Source of the DNA: Thermoleophilia bacterium
GTDB taxonomy: Bacteria; Actinomycetota; Thermoleophilia; Gaiellales; JAICJC01
Assembly: GCA_025928435.1 (NCBI GenBank)
Contig: JAICJM010000010.1
Coordinates: 1 to 41,846 of the forward strand
DNA length: 41,846 nucleotides
Reading direction: 5' to 3'
In this document: piece after piece, positions 1-7,257 of the stretch
How positions within the stretch are numbered: the stretch's first letter is position 1
Layout of the letters: each line of letters starts with the position of its first letter
Made by a program: the position numbers and the translations under genes
Notes under the pieces: model-generated
Seen by the model: the letters and a program-made list of their open reading frames with translations, nothing else
Databases searched by the model: none
What the model was told of the DNA's origin: nothing

Positions 1-2
1 AC

Positions 3-191
3 GCGATCGAGCACGGCGGCGGCGCCTGCCGCGTCCGCATCGGGGAGCACGCACGCCGCTTCGAGGTCGTGGACAGCGGCCCCGGCATCCCGGCGGAGCA
101 CCTGGGGCGCATCTTCGACCGCTTCGCGAAGGTCGACCCGGGTTGGGGGACGTCGCCGTCCAGGTGTAGCGGATCGATGCCGTCCCGATGA
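3..191 (+). pseudogene. Sensor histidine kinase, C-terminal ATPase fragment (cut by window start, lacks G2 box)
   Basis: The frame is open from the window edge to a TGA at 189-191. It encodes an N-box-like AIEHGGG, a G1 box (VDSGPGIP) and an F-box-like segment (IFDRF) of a GHKL/HATPase_c domain, so the lost upstream part should be a sensor kinase. After RFAKVDPG the similarity stops: the G2 box (GTGLGLA type), which closes the ATP lid in this family, is missing. About 15 unrelated residues lead to the stop, and I could not recover a G2 box in the other two frames. The gene is therefore probably truncated or joined to foreign sequence. A short functional kinase with a degenerate lid cannot be excluded because the N-terminal part is outside the window. 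Confidence 0.6.
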
Positions 192-201
192 CGACGCTGA
201 T

Positions 202-953
202 GTGATGACCCGTCGCCTCGCGTTCCTGCTGACGCTCCTGCTGGCGACCGCGTCCGGCTGCGGGTCGGAGTCGCTGACGCCCACGGAACGACTCCAGCGG
301 CGGTCAAGGCCGCGCAGGCGGCGTTCGATCCCGACTCCGCCGGCGGCACCGGGTACGGCAACACGCCCCGCCTCGTGCGCCGGATGGGCCGGGGCGCGTA
401 CGGGACGCCGCGGCCGTTCCCGGATGACCTCGCCTTCCGGCCCGGGGTCGTGTACGCCGGGATCTTCGGCACCAACAACCAGGAAGCCATCATCTGGGTG
501 GTGGACCCGTCCGGCCGGGCGCTGGACGCGTATCTCGACGGCCCGCACAAGGTCGTCTACGAGTCCCGATCCCGAGCCGATGGGATCAGGAACGGCATGA
601 CGGTCATCCGCCCGGGAGTGCTCTCCGGCGACATGGTCCGCGCAGCCTTCGCGCGGGCCGGCTTCGCGCGGATGCAACTGAGCCCCCAGCCGTCGGGCTA
701 CGGTTACAGCGCCGTCATCCGGGGACATACCGACGAGGCGGCGTCGCAGGATCAGGAGATCCTCTTCACGGTCTTCCCCACGGTCCCCCAGGCGCGCAGG
801 CAGGTGGCCGAGGAGCATTCGGTCCCGGGCGCCCGGAGCGTCGTGATCGGGAATGCATGGGTCTCCGGCTGGTGGAGGCCCGGCGGGCCCGACCGGTCGC
901 AGGCGTTCGCAAAGGCGGTTTCCGAGCTGCGGCGGGAAGTCCGTACGGAGTGA
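202..953 (+). pseudogene. Frameshifted lipoprotein of unknown function
   Basis: A GTG at 202 (or ATG at 205) opens a typical lipoprotein signal: basic MTRR, hydrophobic LAFLLTLLLA, then a lipobox ASGC with the lipid-accepting Cys. This frame runs into arginine-rich nonsense after about residue 30. Meaningful protein continues in another frame from about 297 (AVKAAQAAFDPDSAGGTGYG) to the stop at 953. The two frames differ by one missing base, lost somewhere about 285-297. The downstream frame has no ATG or GTG before 375, so it is not an independent gene with its own secretion signal. The body contains FFPDD-like and YAGIFGTNNQEAIIWVVD segments that I do not recognise. A single indel would restore about 250 residues. 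It may be a real pseudogene or a sequencing error. Confidence 0.6.
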
Positions 954-957
954 CCTG

Positions 958-963
958 TAGCAT
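958..963 (+). promoter_or_regulatory. -10 element of leaderless GerMN/Gmad2 gene
   Basis: TAGCAT lies 7 bases before the ATG at 971. Such spacing places the transcription start on or next to the start codon. This supports 971 over the longer in-frame start at 857, which would run through this hexamer. No clear -35 is seen. Confidence 0.55.
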
Positions 964-970
964 CTGCCGC

Positions 971-1771
971 ATGCGCATTCGCCTTGCACTCCTCGCATCT
1001 ACCCTTCTCGCCGCCTCGCTCGCCGCGGGCCCGGCCGCCGCCGCCCCCGACGCCGGCTCCCGGATGACGGTGCAGGTCTGGCTCGAGCGCGCCGCGGGCA
1101 AGATCTGGGTCACGAAGCGGACCGTGCCGCGCTCGCCGGCGGTTGCGGCCACGGCCGTCCGGCTCCTGTTCCGCGGGCCGAACGCCGCCGAGCGGGCGGC
1201 GGGCGTGCGCACCGCCATCCCCGCGGGGACGCAGCTGCGCGGCATCTCGCTCGGCAACGGCACGGCGACCATCGACGTCAGCGCCGCCTTCGCAGCCGCA
1301 GCTCCGGGCACGCAGATCCGGATGCGCCTCGCCGAGCTCACCTGGACGGCGACCCAGTTCGCGACGGTGAAGCGGGTGCGGCTCGAGGTGGGCGGCGCGA
1401 TCGTCCACTCGATCGCCGGCGCGCCGGTGCCGCAACCGGCGGCGCGGCGCGACTTCCTGGGCCGGCTGCCCGCGATCCTCGTCAACCGGCCCGCGATCGG
1501 CGCGCGCGTGCCCGCCACGGTGACCGTCGCCGGGACGGCCGACGTGTTCGAGGCGGCGCTGACGGTGCGGGTGCTGAACGAGCGCGGACGCCTGCTGGCG
1601 CGGCGCCACATCCTGGCGTCGTGCGGCACGGGCTGCCGCGGCCGCTACCACGTCGCGATGCCGTACCACGTGATCCGCCGCCAGCCCGGCACGATCGTGA
1701 TTCTGGACTCGGGCGGCAAGGTCGCCCATCCGCACGTCGTGCGCGTGCCGGTGAAGCTCAGCGCGTCCTAG
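971..1771 (+). CDS. Secreted GerMN and Gmad2 domain protein
   Basis: The 266-residue product begins with an export signal (MRIRLALLASTLLAASLAAG, cleavage after an Ala-rich stretch near residue 25). Residues about 32-135 look like a GerMN domain (VRLLFRGPNAAERAAGVRTA, then GTQLRGISLGNGTATIDVS). Residues about 160-262 look like a Gmad2 immunoglobulin-like domain (ILVNRPAIGARVPATVTVAG, then CGTGCRGRYHVAMPYHV). GerMN and Gmad2 are extracytoplasmic domains first described in spore germination proteins. In non-sporulating actinobacteria they occur in cell-surface proteins of unknown role, so the name does not imply sporulation. The start is supported by the signal peptide and by the -10 hexamer just upstream. 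The 3' end overlaps the convergent aroKB gene by 14 bases. Confidence 0.82.
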   Translation: MRIRLALLASTLLAASLAAGPAAAAPDAGSRMTVQVWLERAAGKIWVTKRTVPRSPAVAATAVRLLFRGPNAAERAAGVRTAIPAGTQLRGISLGNGTATIDVSAAFAAAAPGTQIRMRLAELTWTATQFATVKRVRLEVGGAIVHSIAGAPVPQPAARRDFLGRLPAILVNRPAIGARVPATVTVAGTADVFEAALTVRVLNERGRLLARRHILASCGTGCRGRYHVAMPYHVIRRQPGTIVILDSGGKVAHPHVVRVPVKLSAS

Positions 1772-3260
1772 CGACCGCCCGGGCGACGGCCGTCTCGACC
1801 AGGTCGTCGCCCGGGTCGCGGTCCCACACCGGGCTGCCGATCTCGGACAGCAGCGCGAACCGCACGCGGCCGCCGCGGGCCTTCTTGTCGTGCGACATCG
1901 CGTCGACGATCGCCGCCGGGCTGACGTTGCGGGCGGCCACCGGCAGCCCGTGCCGGCGCAGGAGATCGCGCACCTCCTCCTCGACGGCAGGGTCGAGCCC
2001 CTCGGTCTGGGCGGAGAGCCACAGGGCGGAGAGCAGGCCGATCCCGACCGCCTCGCCGTGCGCGAACGCCTTGTAGTCCGTCGCGACCTCGATCGCGTGG
2101 CCGATGGAGTGGCCCAGGTTGAGTACGGCCCGGCGGCCGCGCTCGGTCGGGTCGGCGGCGACGACGCGCACCTTGTAGGCGGCACAGCGGCGGATCAGCT
2201 CCAGGCGCTGCTCGGAGCTGCCGCGGCCCGGCTCCCACTCGCGCACCATGTCCCACAGGCGGCCCCCGGCCAGAAGCGCCGTCTTGATCACCTCGGCGAA
2301 CCCGCACGCCCACTCGCGCACGGGCAGCGTCTCGAGCACACCCGGGTCGGACACGACCCACTCCGGGAGGTGGAACGCGCCGACCGCGTTCTTCGCCGCC
2401 GGCAGGTCGATGCCGGTCTTGCCGCCGATGCCGGCGTCCACCATCCCGACGAGCGACGTCGGCACCGCGATCCAGGGGACGCCCCGCAGGTAGCTCGCGG
2501 CGACGAACCCGGCGGCGTCGGTCGCAGCCCCGCCGCCCAGCCCGACGACGACGTCCCCGCGCTCGAGCCCGAGCTCGGCCAGGCGCGTCCAGGCCTGGCG
2601 GGCGACCGCCACCGTCTTGGCGTGCTCGCCGGCCGGCAGCCGCACTGTCACGAACGGCTCGAACGGGGCGCCCACGACGCGCAGCACGTTGCGATCGGCG
2701 ACGAGCGCCGCGCGCCGGGCGCCGATCAGGCGCGGCAGCTCCCCCAGGGCGCCGGGCCGGGAGATCGGCGCGAGCAGGGCCTCGTCGCCGTGCACCTCCT
2801 CGGCGTCGACGAGCGCGTCGGCAGCGGTGTGGTAGAGGCTCTGGCGGGCCTCGTAGAGCTCGGCGAACCCGCGCGCCTCGGCGGCCAGCGGCCGGTCGCC
2901 GGCGCCGGCCTCGATCCGCCGCCAGGCCGTCTGCGGTGAGACCTCGAGCAAGACGGTGAAGGACCCGTCGCGCAGGCGCTCGCGGATGAGCGGCGAGGTG
3001 ACCGCGCCGCCGCCGAGCGCCACGACGACCCCGGTCTGGTGCAGGAGCCGCAGGCACACCCGCTCCTCGAGCGCCCGGAAGGCGGGCTCGCCGTCGGTCG
3101 CGAAGATCTCCTTGATCGAGCGGCCGGCCTCGCGCTCGATCTCGGCGTCGGCGTCGACCGCCCGCCAGGCCAGCCTGTCGGCGATGGTCGCCGCGGCGGT
3201 GGTCTTGCCCGAGCCCATGAACCCGATCAGGGCCAGGTTGCGGTACGGCCCCGGGATCAC
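1758..3260 (-). CDS. aroKB: Bifunctional shikimate kinase / 3-dehydroquinate synthase
   Basis: One 500-residue chain carries two shikimate-pathway enzymes. Residues 1-165 are shikimate kinase: Walker A GFMGSGKTT at 13-21, DADAEIE near 36, and GGGAVTSP at 83-90. Residues about 170-500 are 3-dehydroquinate synthase: NAD/metal-site signature GGGAATDAAG at 242-251, GGKTG at 279-283, and conserved AEVIK and NLGHSIGHAIE motifs. The N-terminal half phosphorylates shikimate; the C-terminal half makes dehydroquinate from DAHP, the second step of the pathway. Such AroK-AroB fusions are known in some bacteria. The start is a GTG whose last two bases are shared with the aroC stop codon (GTGA overlap), so translation is probably coupled. 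The only alternative reading is two polypeptides, but no stop or ribosome site separates the domains. Confidence 0.93.
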   Translation of the reverse strand: MIPGPYRNLALIGFMGSGKTTAAATIADRLAWRAVDADAEIEREAGRSIKEIFATDGEPAFRALEERVCLRLLHQTGVVVALGGGAVTSPLIRERLRDGSFTVLLEVSPQTAWRRIEAGAGDRPLAAEARGFAELYEARQSLYHTAADALVDAEEVHGDEALLAPISRPGALGELPRLIGARRAALVADRNVLRVVGAPFEPFVTVRLPAGEHAKTVAVARQAWTRLAELGLERGDVVVGLGGGAATDAAGFVAASYLRGVPWIAVPTSLVGMVDAGIGGKTGIDLPAAKNAVGAFHLPEWVVSDPGVLETLPVREWACGFAEVIKTALLAGGRLWDMVREWEPGRGSSEQRLELIRRCAAYKVRVVAADPTERGRRAVLNLGHSIGHAIEVATDYKAFAHGEAVGIGLLSALWLSAQTEGLDPAVEEEVRDLLRRHGLPVAARNVSPAAIVDAMSHDKKARGGRVRFALLSEIGSPVWDRDPGDDLVETAVARAVARTR

Positions 3261-4441
3261 GCCCGCGAGATGCGCTCGAGGTAGGCGGCGTGGGCGGCCA
3301 CGAAGTCGCCCACCGCGTCCCCGCCGAACTTCTCGGCCGCCGCGCGCGCGAGCTCCCAGGCGACGGCGGCCTCGGCCACGACGGCAGCCGCCGGGAGGAC
3401 GGTCACGTCGCTGCGCTCCACGTGGGCGTCGCGCGGCTCGTGCGACCCGAGCTCGACGCTCTTCAGCGGCCGCATCAGCGTCGGCAGCGGCTTCCAGATC
3501 GTGCGCACGACCAGCTCCGCGCCGTTCGTCATCCCGCCCTCGAGGCCGCCCGCCGCGTCGCTCTGGCGGTGGTAGCCGCGCTCGTCCGAGTGGAAGATCT
3601 CGTCGTGCACGCGCGAGCCGCGGCGGGTCGAGCTCACGATCGCGTCGCCGATCTCGACGCCCTTCGCCGACTGGATCGAGAGCATCGCCGCCGCCAGCCG
3701 CCCGTCCAGGCGGGCCCCGGCCGAGACGTGCGACCCCAGGCCCGGCGGCACGCCGTACGCGCGCACCTCGGTGACGCCGCCGAGCGTGTCGCGCTCGCGC
3801 TTGGCCTGCTCGATCTCCTCGATCATCGCCGCCTCGGCGTCCGGGTCGAGGCAGCGCACCTCCGAGGCCTCGGCGCGGTCGAAGTCGCGCTCCTGCAGCC
3901 AGGCCGGCGGGGTCGCCCGGACGGTGCCGATCTGGAGCACGTGCGAGCGCACCGTGATCCCGATCGTCCGGATCAGGGCCTTTGCGACCGCGCCGGCCGC
4001 GACCCGCCCGGCGGTCTCGCGCGCGCTGGCCCGCTCGAGCACGTTGCGGACGTCGTCGTGGCCGTACTTGAGGACGCCGGCGAGGTCGGCGTGCCCGGGC
4101 CGCGGCAGCGTCACCGGCTGCCCCCGCCAGCCGTAGCCCTCGAGCTCGGCCTCGTCGACGGGCCACGCGCTCATGGGCGCCGTCCAGTTCTTGTGGTCGC
4201 GGTTCTGGATGAAGAACGCGAGCGGGCTGCCGAGCGTCCGGCCGTGGCGGAGGCCGCCGCGCGGCTCGACGTCGTCCTGCTCGAGCTTCTGCCGCGGGCT
4301 GCGGCCGTAGCCGGCCTGGCGGCGCGCCAGGTCGGCCCGGATCAGCTCGTGGTCGAGCTCGAGCCCGGCCGGGAGGCCGGAGACGACGACGGTGAGGCCG
4401 GGGCCGTGCGACTCCCCCGCGGTGATGTACGTGAGCTCCAT
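3257..4441 (-). CDS. aroC: Chorismate synthase
   Basis: The 394-residue product is a full-length chorismate synthase, which converts EPSP to chorismate with reduced FMN in the cytoplasm. It begins MELTYITAGESHGPGL, the usual N-terminus of the family. It contains GYGRSPRQKLEQDDVE, the stretch TLGSPLAFFIQNRDHKNW, and RPGHADLAGVLKYGHDDVRN, all part of the FMN/EPSP site. The gene lies 31 bases downstream of the small membrane protein gene and overlaps aroKB by 4 bases, so aroC and aroKB form one translation unit. A TAACCT hexamer (minus strand) sits 10 bases before the ATG, so a separate promoter with a very short leader is possible. Confidence 0.96.
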   Translation of the reverse strand: MELTYITAGESHGPGLTVVVSGLPAGLELDHELIRADLARRQAGYGRSPRQKLEQDDVEPRGGLRHGRTLGSPLAFFIQNRDHKNWTAPMSAWPVDEAELEGYGWRGQPVTLPRPGHADLAGVLKYGHDDVRNVLERASARETAGRVAAGAVAKALIRTIGITVRSHVLQIGTVRATPPAWLQERDFDRAEASEVRCLDPDAEAAMIEEIEQAKRERDTLGGVTEVRAYGVPPGLGSHVSAGARLDGRLAAAMLSIQSAKGVEIGDAIVSSTRRGSRVHDEIFHSDERGYHRQSDAAGGLEGGMTNGAELVVRTIWKPLPTLMRPLKSVELGSHEPRDAHVERSDVTVLPAAAVVAEAAVAWELARAAAEKFGGDAVGDFVAAHAAYLERISRA

Positions 4442-4472
4442 GCGGCCATGGAGGTTACCGGGCGAGCGGCGG

Positions 4473-4652
4473 CTAGCTGGTCGGGCGGAGGCGGGCCAGG
4501 CCGGCCGAGTAGGCGACCAGGTAGAGCGGCATCCAGGCGGCGCAGAGCAGGAGCTCGAGGACGGGATCGCCGAACGCCATCATCAGCGAGTAGACGACCG
4601 CGGCGCCGAGCAGGCCGAGGAAGGCGATGACTGCGGAGCGGCGCAGCATCAT
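4473..4652 (-). CDS. Small two-helix membrane protein
   Basis: This 59-residue protein is almost entirely hydrophobic. It has two predicted membrane helices, about residues 6-27 (SAVIAFLGLLGAAVVYSLMM) and 30-52 (PVLELLLCAAWMPLYLVAYS), joined by a short loop, with a basic N-terminus. The ATG overlaps the prepilin peptidase stop by 4 bases (ATGA), so it is almost certainly co-translated with that gene. A second ATG follows immediately. I do not recognise the family. The tight coupling suggests a job with the peptidase or with the pseudopilins it processes, but this is inference from position only. Confidence 0.65.
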   Translation of the reverse strand: MMLRRSAVIAFLGLLGAAVVYSLMMAFGDPVLELLLCAAWMPLYLVAYSAGLARLRPTS

Positions 4653-5287
4653 GCCCCGACGTACCACGCGTTCCAGAGCTGCGGCCCCCACAGGAGCGCG
4701 ACCATCGCGCCGGCGGCCAGGAACGGGCCGAAGGGGAACGTCGTCTTGCGTCCGCGCAGGCCCTGGGTCAGGAGCACGCCCGCCGAGAACACCGTCGAGA
4801 TGGCGAACGCCGCGAACAGCGCGACCGCGACGTACCTGCCCAGCGCCAGCCCGATCATCAGCACCATCTTCACGTCGCCCTTGCCCATTCCTGCCGGATA
4901 GATCTTCCAGGCGATCCCGAGGAACAGCATCGCCGCCACGCCGCCGATCAGGAGCTCCGCCCAGCGGTCGGGCTGGGCCACGAGCGCCGTCAGGTAGACC
5001 GCGAGCGCTCCCGGCTTGTTGATGAGGTCGGGGATGATCCGGTGGCGCAGGTCGATCACCGACGCCGGGACGATCAGGGCGGTCAGGAGCAGCGCCGGCG
5101 CGAGCCGGGCGTGAAATCCGACCTGCACGGTCACCGCGGCGAACAGGAACGCCGTCACCCCGGCGACGACCCAGCGGCGGCGCGACGACGGCTCGCTGCC
5201 CTTCCCCCGGGGGAAGCGCTGGATCAGCCACTCGATCGGCCAGCCGAGCGCGAAGCCGGCGCCTGCGAGGGGAAGGACGAACTCCAT
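4649..5287 (-). CDS. A24-family prepilin peptidase (short form)
   Basis: The 212-residue integral membrane protein carries both catalytic aspartates of the A24 family: Asp79 in SVIDLRHRIIPD and Asp138 in the GKGD motif (AGMGKGDVKM). Hydrophobic segments fill most of the rest. Family members cleave the leader of type IV pilins, pseudopilins or Flp-type pilins on the cytoplasmic face of the membrane. The cysteine-rich N-terminal methyltransferase part of classical PilD is absent, so this is probably a cleavage-only enzyme. It sits at the head of a minus-strand unit with the small membrane protein and aroC-aroKB, a position seen in related actinobacteria. The 46-base gap to the divergent FAD gene must carry both promoters. 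A possible substrate in this window is the short protein at 39181-39333. Confidence 0.88.
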   Translation of the reverse strand: MEFVLPLAGAGFALGWPIEWLIQRFPRGKGSEPSSRRRWVVAGVTAFLFAAVTVQVGFHARLAPALLLTALIVPASVIDLRHRIIPDLINKPGALAVYLTALVAQPDRWAELLIGGVAAMLFLGIAWKIYPAGMGKGDVKMVLMIGLALGRYVAVALFAAFAISTVFSAGVLLTQGLRGRKTTFPFGPFLAAGAMVALLWGPQLWNAWYVGA

Positions 5288-5320
5288 GGGGCCGTTATCG
5301 GCGGGAAGGGGGCGGGACTG

Positions 5321-5326
5321 TAGGCT
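5321..5326 (+). promoter_or_regulatory. -10 element of leaderless FAD oxidoreductase gene
   Basis: TAGGCT ends 7 bases before the ATG at 5334, which predicts a transcript beginning at the start codon. It lies inside the 46-base divergent spacer. No ribosome binding site can be seen before 5334. Confidence 0.5.
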
Positions 5327-5333
5327 CCGCCGG

Positions 5334-6479
5334 ATGCCCGACGTCGTCGTCATCGGAGGTGGGGTCGTCGGGACGATGGCCGCATGGCTGCTGGCCGAGT
5401 CGGGCGCCGAGGTGACGCTGCTCGAACGGGGCGCGCTCGCGTCCGGCGCGACGTCGAAGAGCCAGGGCCTCGTCCTCCCGCCCGACCACGCCGAGCTCGT
5501 GCCGCTGTGGCAGGAGAGCATCGCGATGTACACGCGCCTGCACGACGGGGGTGCCGAGTTCTGCTTCGACCGCGACACGCCCATCGGGACGCTGCTCCTG
5601 GCCCGGCACGAGGGCCAGCTGCACGGCCTCGCGGCCGCTCCGGTCGCCGGCGAGATGCTCGACGGCGCGGGCGTCGCTGCGGCCGAGCCGTCCCTCGCCG
5701 AAGGGATGGCGGGCGGCCTGCTGATTGACGAGGGCCGGCGCACCGACCCCGGCGCGCTGGCCGCGTCGGCCGCCGAGGCGGCGGCGAGGGCCGGCGCCGA
5801 CGTCCGCCCGCACCTCGAGGTCAAGCGCCTCGGGGCCGGAGCGGTCGTGACCGACGCCGGGCGGATCGCGGCCGGGCAGGTGCTCGTGGCCGCGGGCGCG
5901 TGGACGCGGCGGCTGGGCCACGCGCTCGGCGCCGACATCCCGATCCGCCCCGTCCGCGGGTGGCTGGCGCTGCTCGCGCCCGGCCCGCCGATCCTGCGCC
6001 ACGCCATCCACGAGGCGGCCTACGAGCCCACGCCCGAGCCCGCGCCGGCGCGCCCGGTCAGCCTCGAGCGGCTCGCGCTGGGCACCCTCGCCCGTGACGG
6101 CGCCGACGCCGCCCACGCGCTCGGCATCCACCAGAACGCCGACGGCAGCGTGCTCGTCGGGGCGTCCCGCTCGGCCGCGCTGCACGAGGGGCCGGAGAGC
6201 GCCGAGGCGCTGCGCGACAACGCCGCCCACGCGTGCGACCTGATCCCCGGCCTGGCCGGCCGCGAGGTGACGGCGGCCTGGACCGGCCTGCGCCCGTTCT
6301 CCGAGGACGGGCTGCCCTACATCGGCCGGCTGGACGAGCACACCGTGGTGTGCGCCGGCCACGGCAGTGAGGGCATCCTCACCGGCGGCGGCTCCGCCCG
6401 GCTCGCCGCCGACCTGATCCTCGGGCGGGCGCCGTTCACCGATCCGGCGGCGTTCGACCCCACGCGGCGGCGCGCATGA
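5334..6479 (+). CDS. FAD-dependent oxidoreductase, DAO family
   Basis: The 381-residue product starts with the dinucleotide-binding motif VVVIGGGVVGTMAAWLLAES and an acidic end to the second strand (TLLERG). This is typical of the glycine oxidase / D-amino acid oxidase / sarcosine oxidase fold. GATSKSQGLVLPPDH follows where this family binds the flavin phosphate. Near the C-terminus WTGLRPFSEDGLPYIG and CAGHGSEGILTGGG form the FAD-closing segment. Such enzymes oxidise amines or amino acids and pass electrons to oxygen or a quinone; the substrate cannot be read from the sequence. The gene stands alone on the plus strand. Its last 44 bases overlap the convergent aroE gene, an unusually long tail-to-tail overlap. 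Confidence 0.85.
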   Translation: MPDVVVIGGGVVGTMAAWLLAESGAEVTLLERGALASGATSKSQGLVLPPDHAELVPLWQESIAMYTRLHDGGAEFCFDRDTPIGTLLLARHEGQLHGLAAAPVAGEMLDGAGVAAAEPSLAEGMAGGLLIDEGRRTDPGALAASAAEAAARAGADVRPHLEVKRLGAGAVVTDAGRIAAGQVLVAAGAWTRRLGHALGADIPIRPVRGWLALLAPGPPILRHAIHEAAYEPTPEPAPARPVSLERLALGTLARDGADAAHALGIHQNADGSVLVGASRSAALHEGPESAEALRDNAAHACDLIPGLAGREVTAAWTGLRPFSEDGLPYIGRLDEHTVVCAGHGSEGILTGGGSARLAADLILGRAPFTDPAAFDPTRRRA

Positions 6480-7257
6480 CGTCGACCGGCGCGGGGAGGC
6501 CGGTGAAGAGCTCGAAGGCGGCGATGCCCTGGCCGACCAGGACGTCGAGCCCGTCGACCGCTCGCGCGCCGCGGGCGGCCGCGGCCTCGATGAGCGGCGT
6601 CGGCTTGCCGTCGCCGCGATAGGCCAGGTCGCACACGATCGTCCCGGGGGTGATGAGCTCGACCGAAATGGGGACTGTCCCCGATCCCCCGGGGACAGTC
6701 CCCGCTGTTTCCTGCCCCACCGGCGTCGCGTTGACGAGCAGCTTCGCGCCCCTCGCCGGCGGCCATCGCTGCACAGCTACTCCGAGCGCGTCGGCCGCCT
6801 CCGGCCTGCGCGCGCTCACGGCGACCTGCCAGCCGGCGTGCGCAAGCGCCGTCACCGCCGCCCGGGCCGCTCCGCCCGCACCGAGCACGAGCGCATCGGC
6901 CGGCTCGACGTCGCCCAGCGCCCACAGCAACCCGAAGCCGTCGGTCGTCTCGCCGCGCAGGCCCCCGTCCCGCACGAGCACGGTGTTGACCGACCCGGCC
7001 CGGCGGGCCTCCTCGGAGACCTCGTCGCAGAGCTCGAATACGGCCTGCTTGTGGGGGATGGTGACGTTCACGCCGGCGTATCCGCCCGCGTCGAGCCCGG
7101 CGACGAAGGCCGGCAGGCTCGCGGGCTCGACCTCGATCGCGGTGTACTCCCAGTCCAGGCCGAGTGCGCGGTAGGCCGCCGTATGCATCGCCGGCGACCG
7201 CGAGTGCCCCACCGGATGGCCGATCACGGCCGCCCGGCGGCGCGGCTCAGCCGCCAT
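6436..7257 (-). CDS. aroE: Shikimate dehydrogenase with embedded palindromic element
   Basis: The 273-residue product reduces 3-dehydroshikimate to shikimate with NADPH. It shows the substrate site GHPVGHSRSPAMH near residues 13-25, the catalytic Lys70 in VNVTIPHK, Asp106 in TTDGFG, and the nucleotide-binding GAGGAAR at 126-132. NATPVG at 177-181 is usually followed quickly by the segment around ELITPG. Here about 14 extra residues (184-197, AGTVPGGSGTVPIS) intervene, encoded by an inverted pair of GGGGACTGTCCCC palindromes. The insert keeps the frame and falls in a loop, so the enzyme is probably still active. The start ATG overlaps the mltG 3' end by 11 bases. The 3' end overlaps the convergent FAD gene by 44 bases. 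Confidence 0.93.
   Translation of the reverse strand: MAAEPRRRAAVIGHPVGHSRSPAMHTAAYRALGLDWEYTAIEVEPASLPAFVAGLDAGGYAGVNVTIPHKQAVFELCDEVSEEARRAGSVNTVLVRDGGLRGETTDGFGLLWALGDVEPADALVLGAGGAARAAVTALAHAGWQVAVSARRPEAADALGVAVQRWPPARGAKLLVNATPVGQETAGTVPGGSGTVPISVELITPGTIVCDLAYRGDGKPTPLIEAAAARGARAVDGLDVLVGQGIAAFELFTGLPAPVDVMRAAAWGRTPPDR
6670..6703. repeat. Inverted pair of 13-bp palindromes inside aroE
   Basis: GGGGACTGTCCCC (6670-6682) and its reverse complement GGGGACAGTCCCC (6691-6703) are separated by 8 bases. The same paired arrangement occurs at 14909-14941 and 37792-37825, where it is intergenic. This copy is translated in frame as part of AroE. Confidence 0.9.

Noticed and set aside
857..970. 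Longer N-terminus for the GerMN/Gmad2 protein
   Set aside because: The extra 38 residues precede a clear signal peptide, overlap the upstream gene and cross the -10 hexamer; the start at 971 is better.
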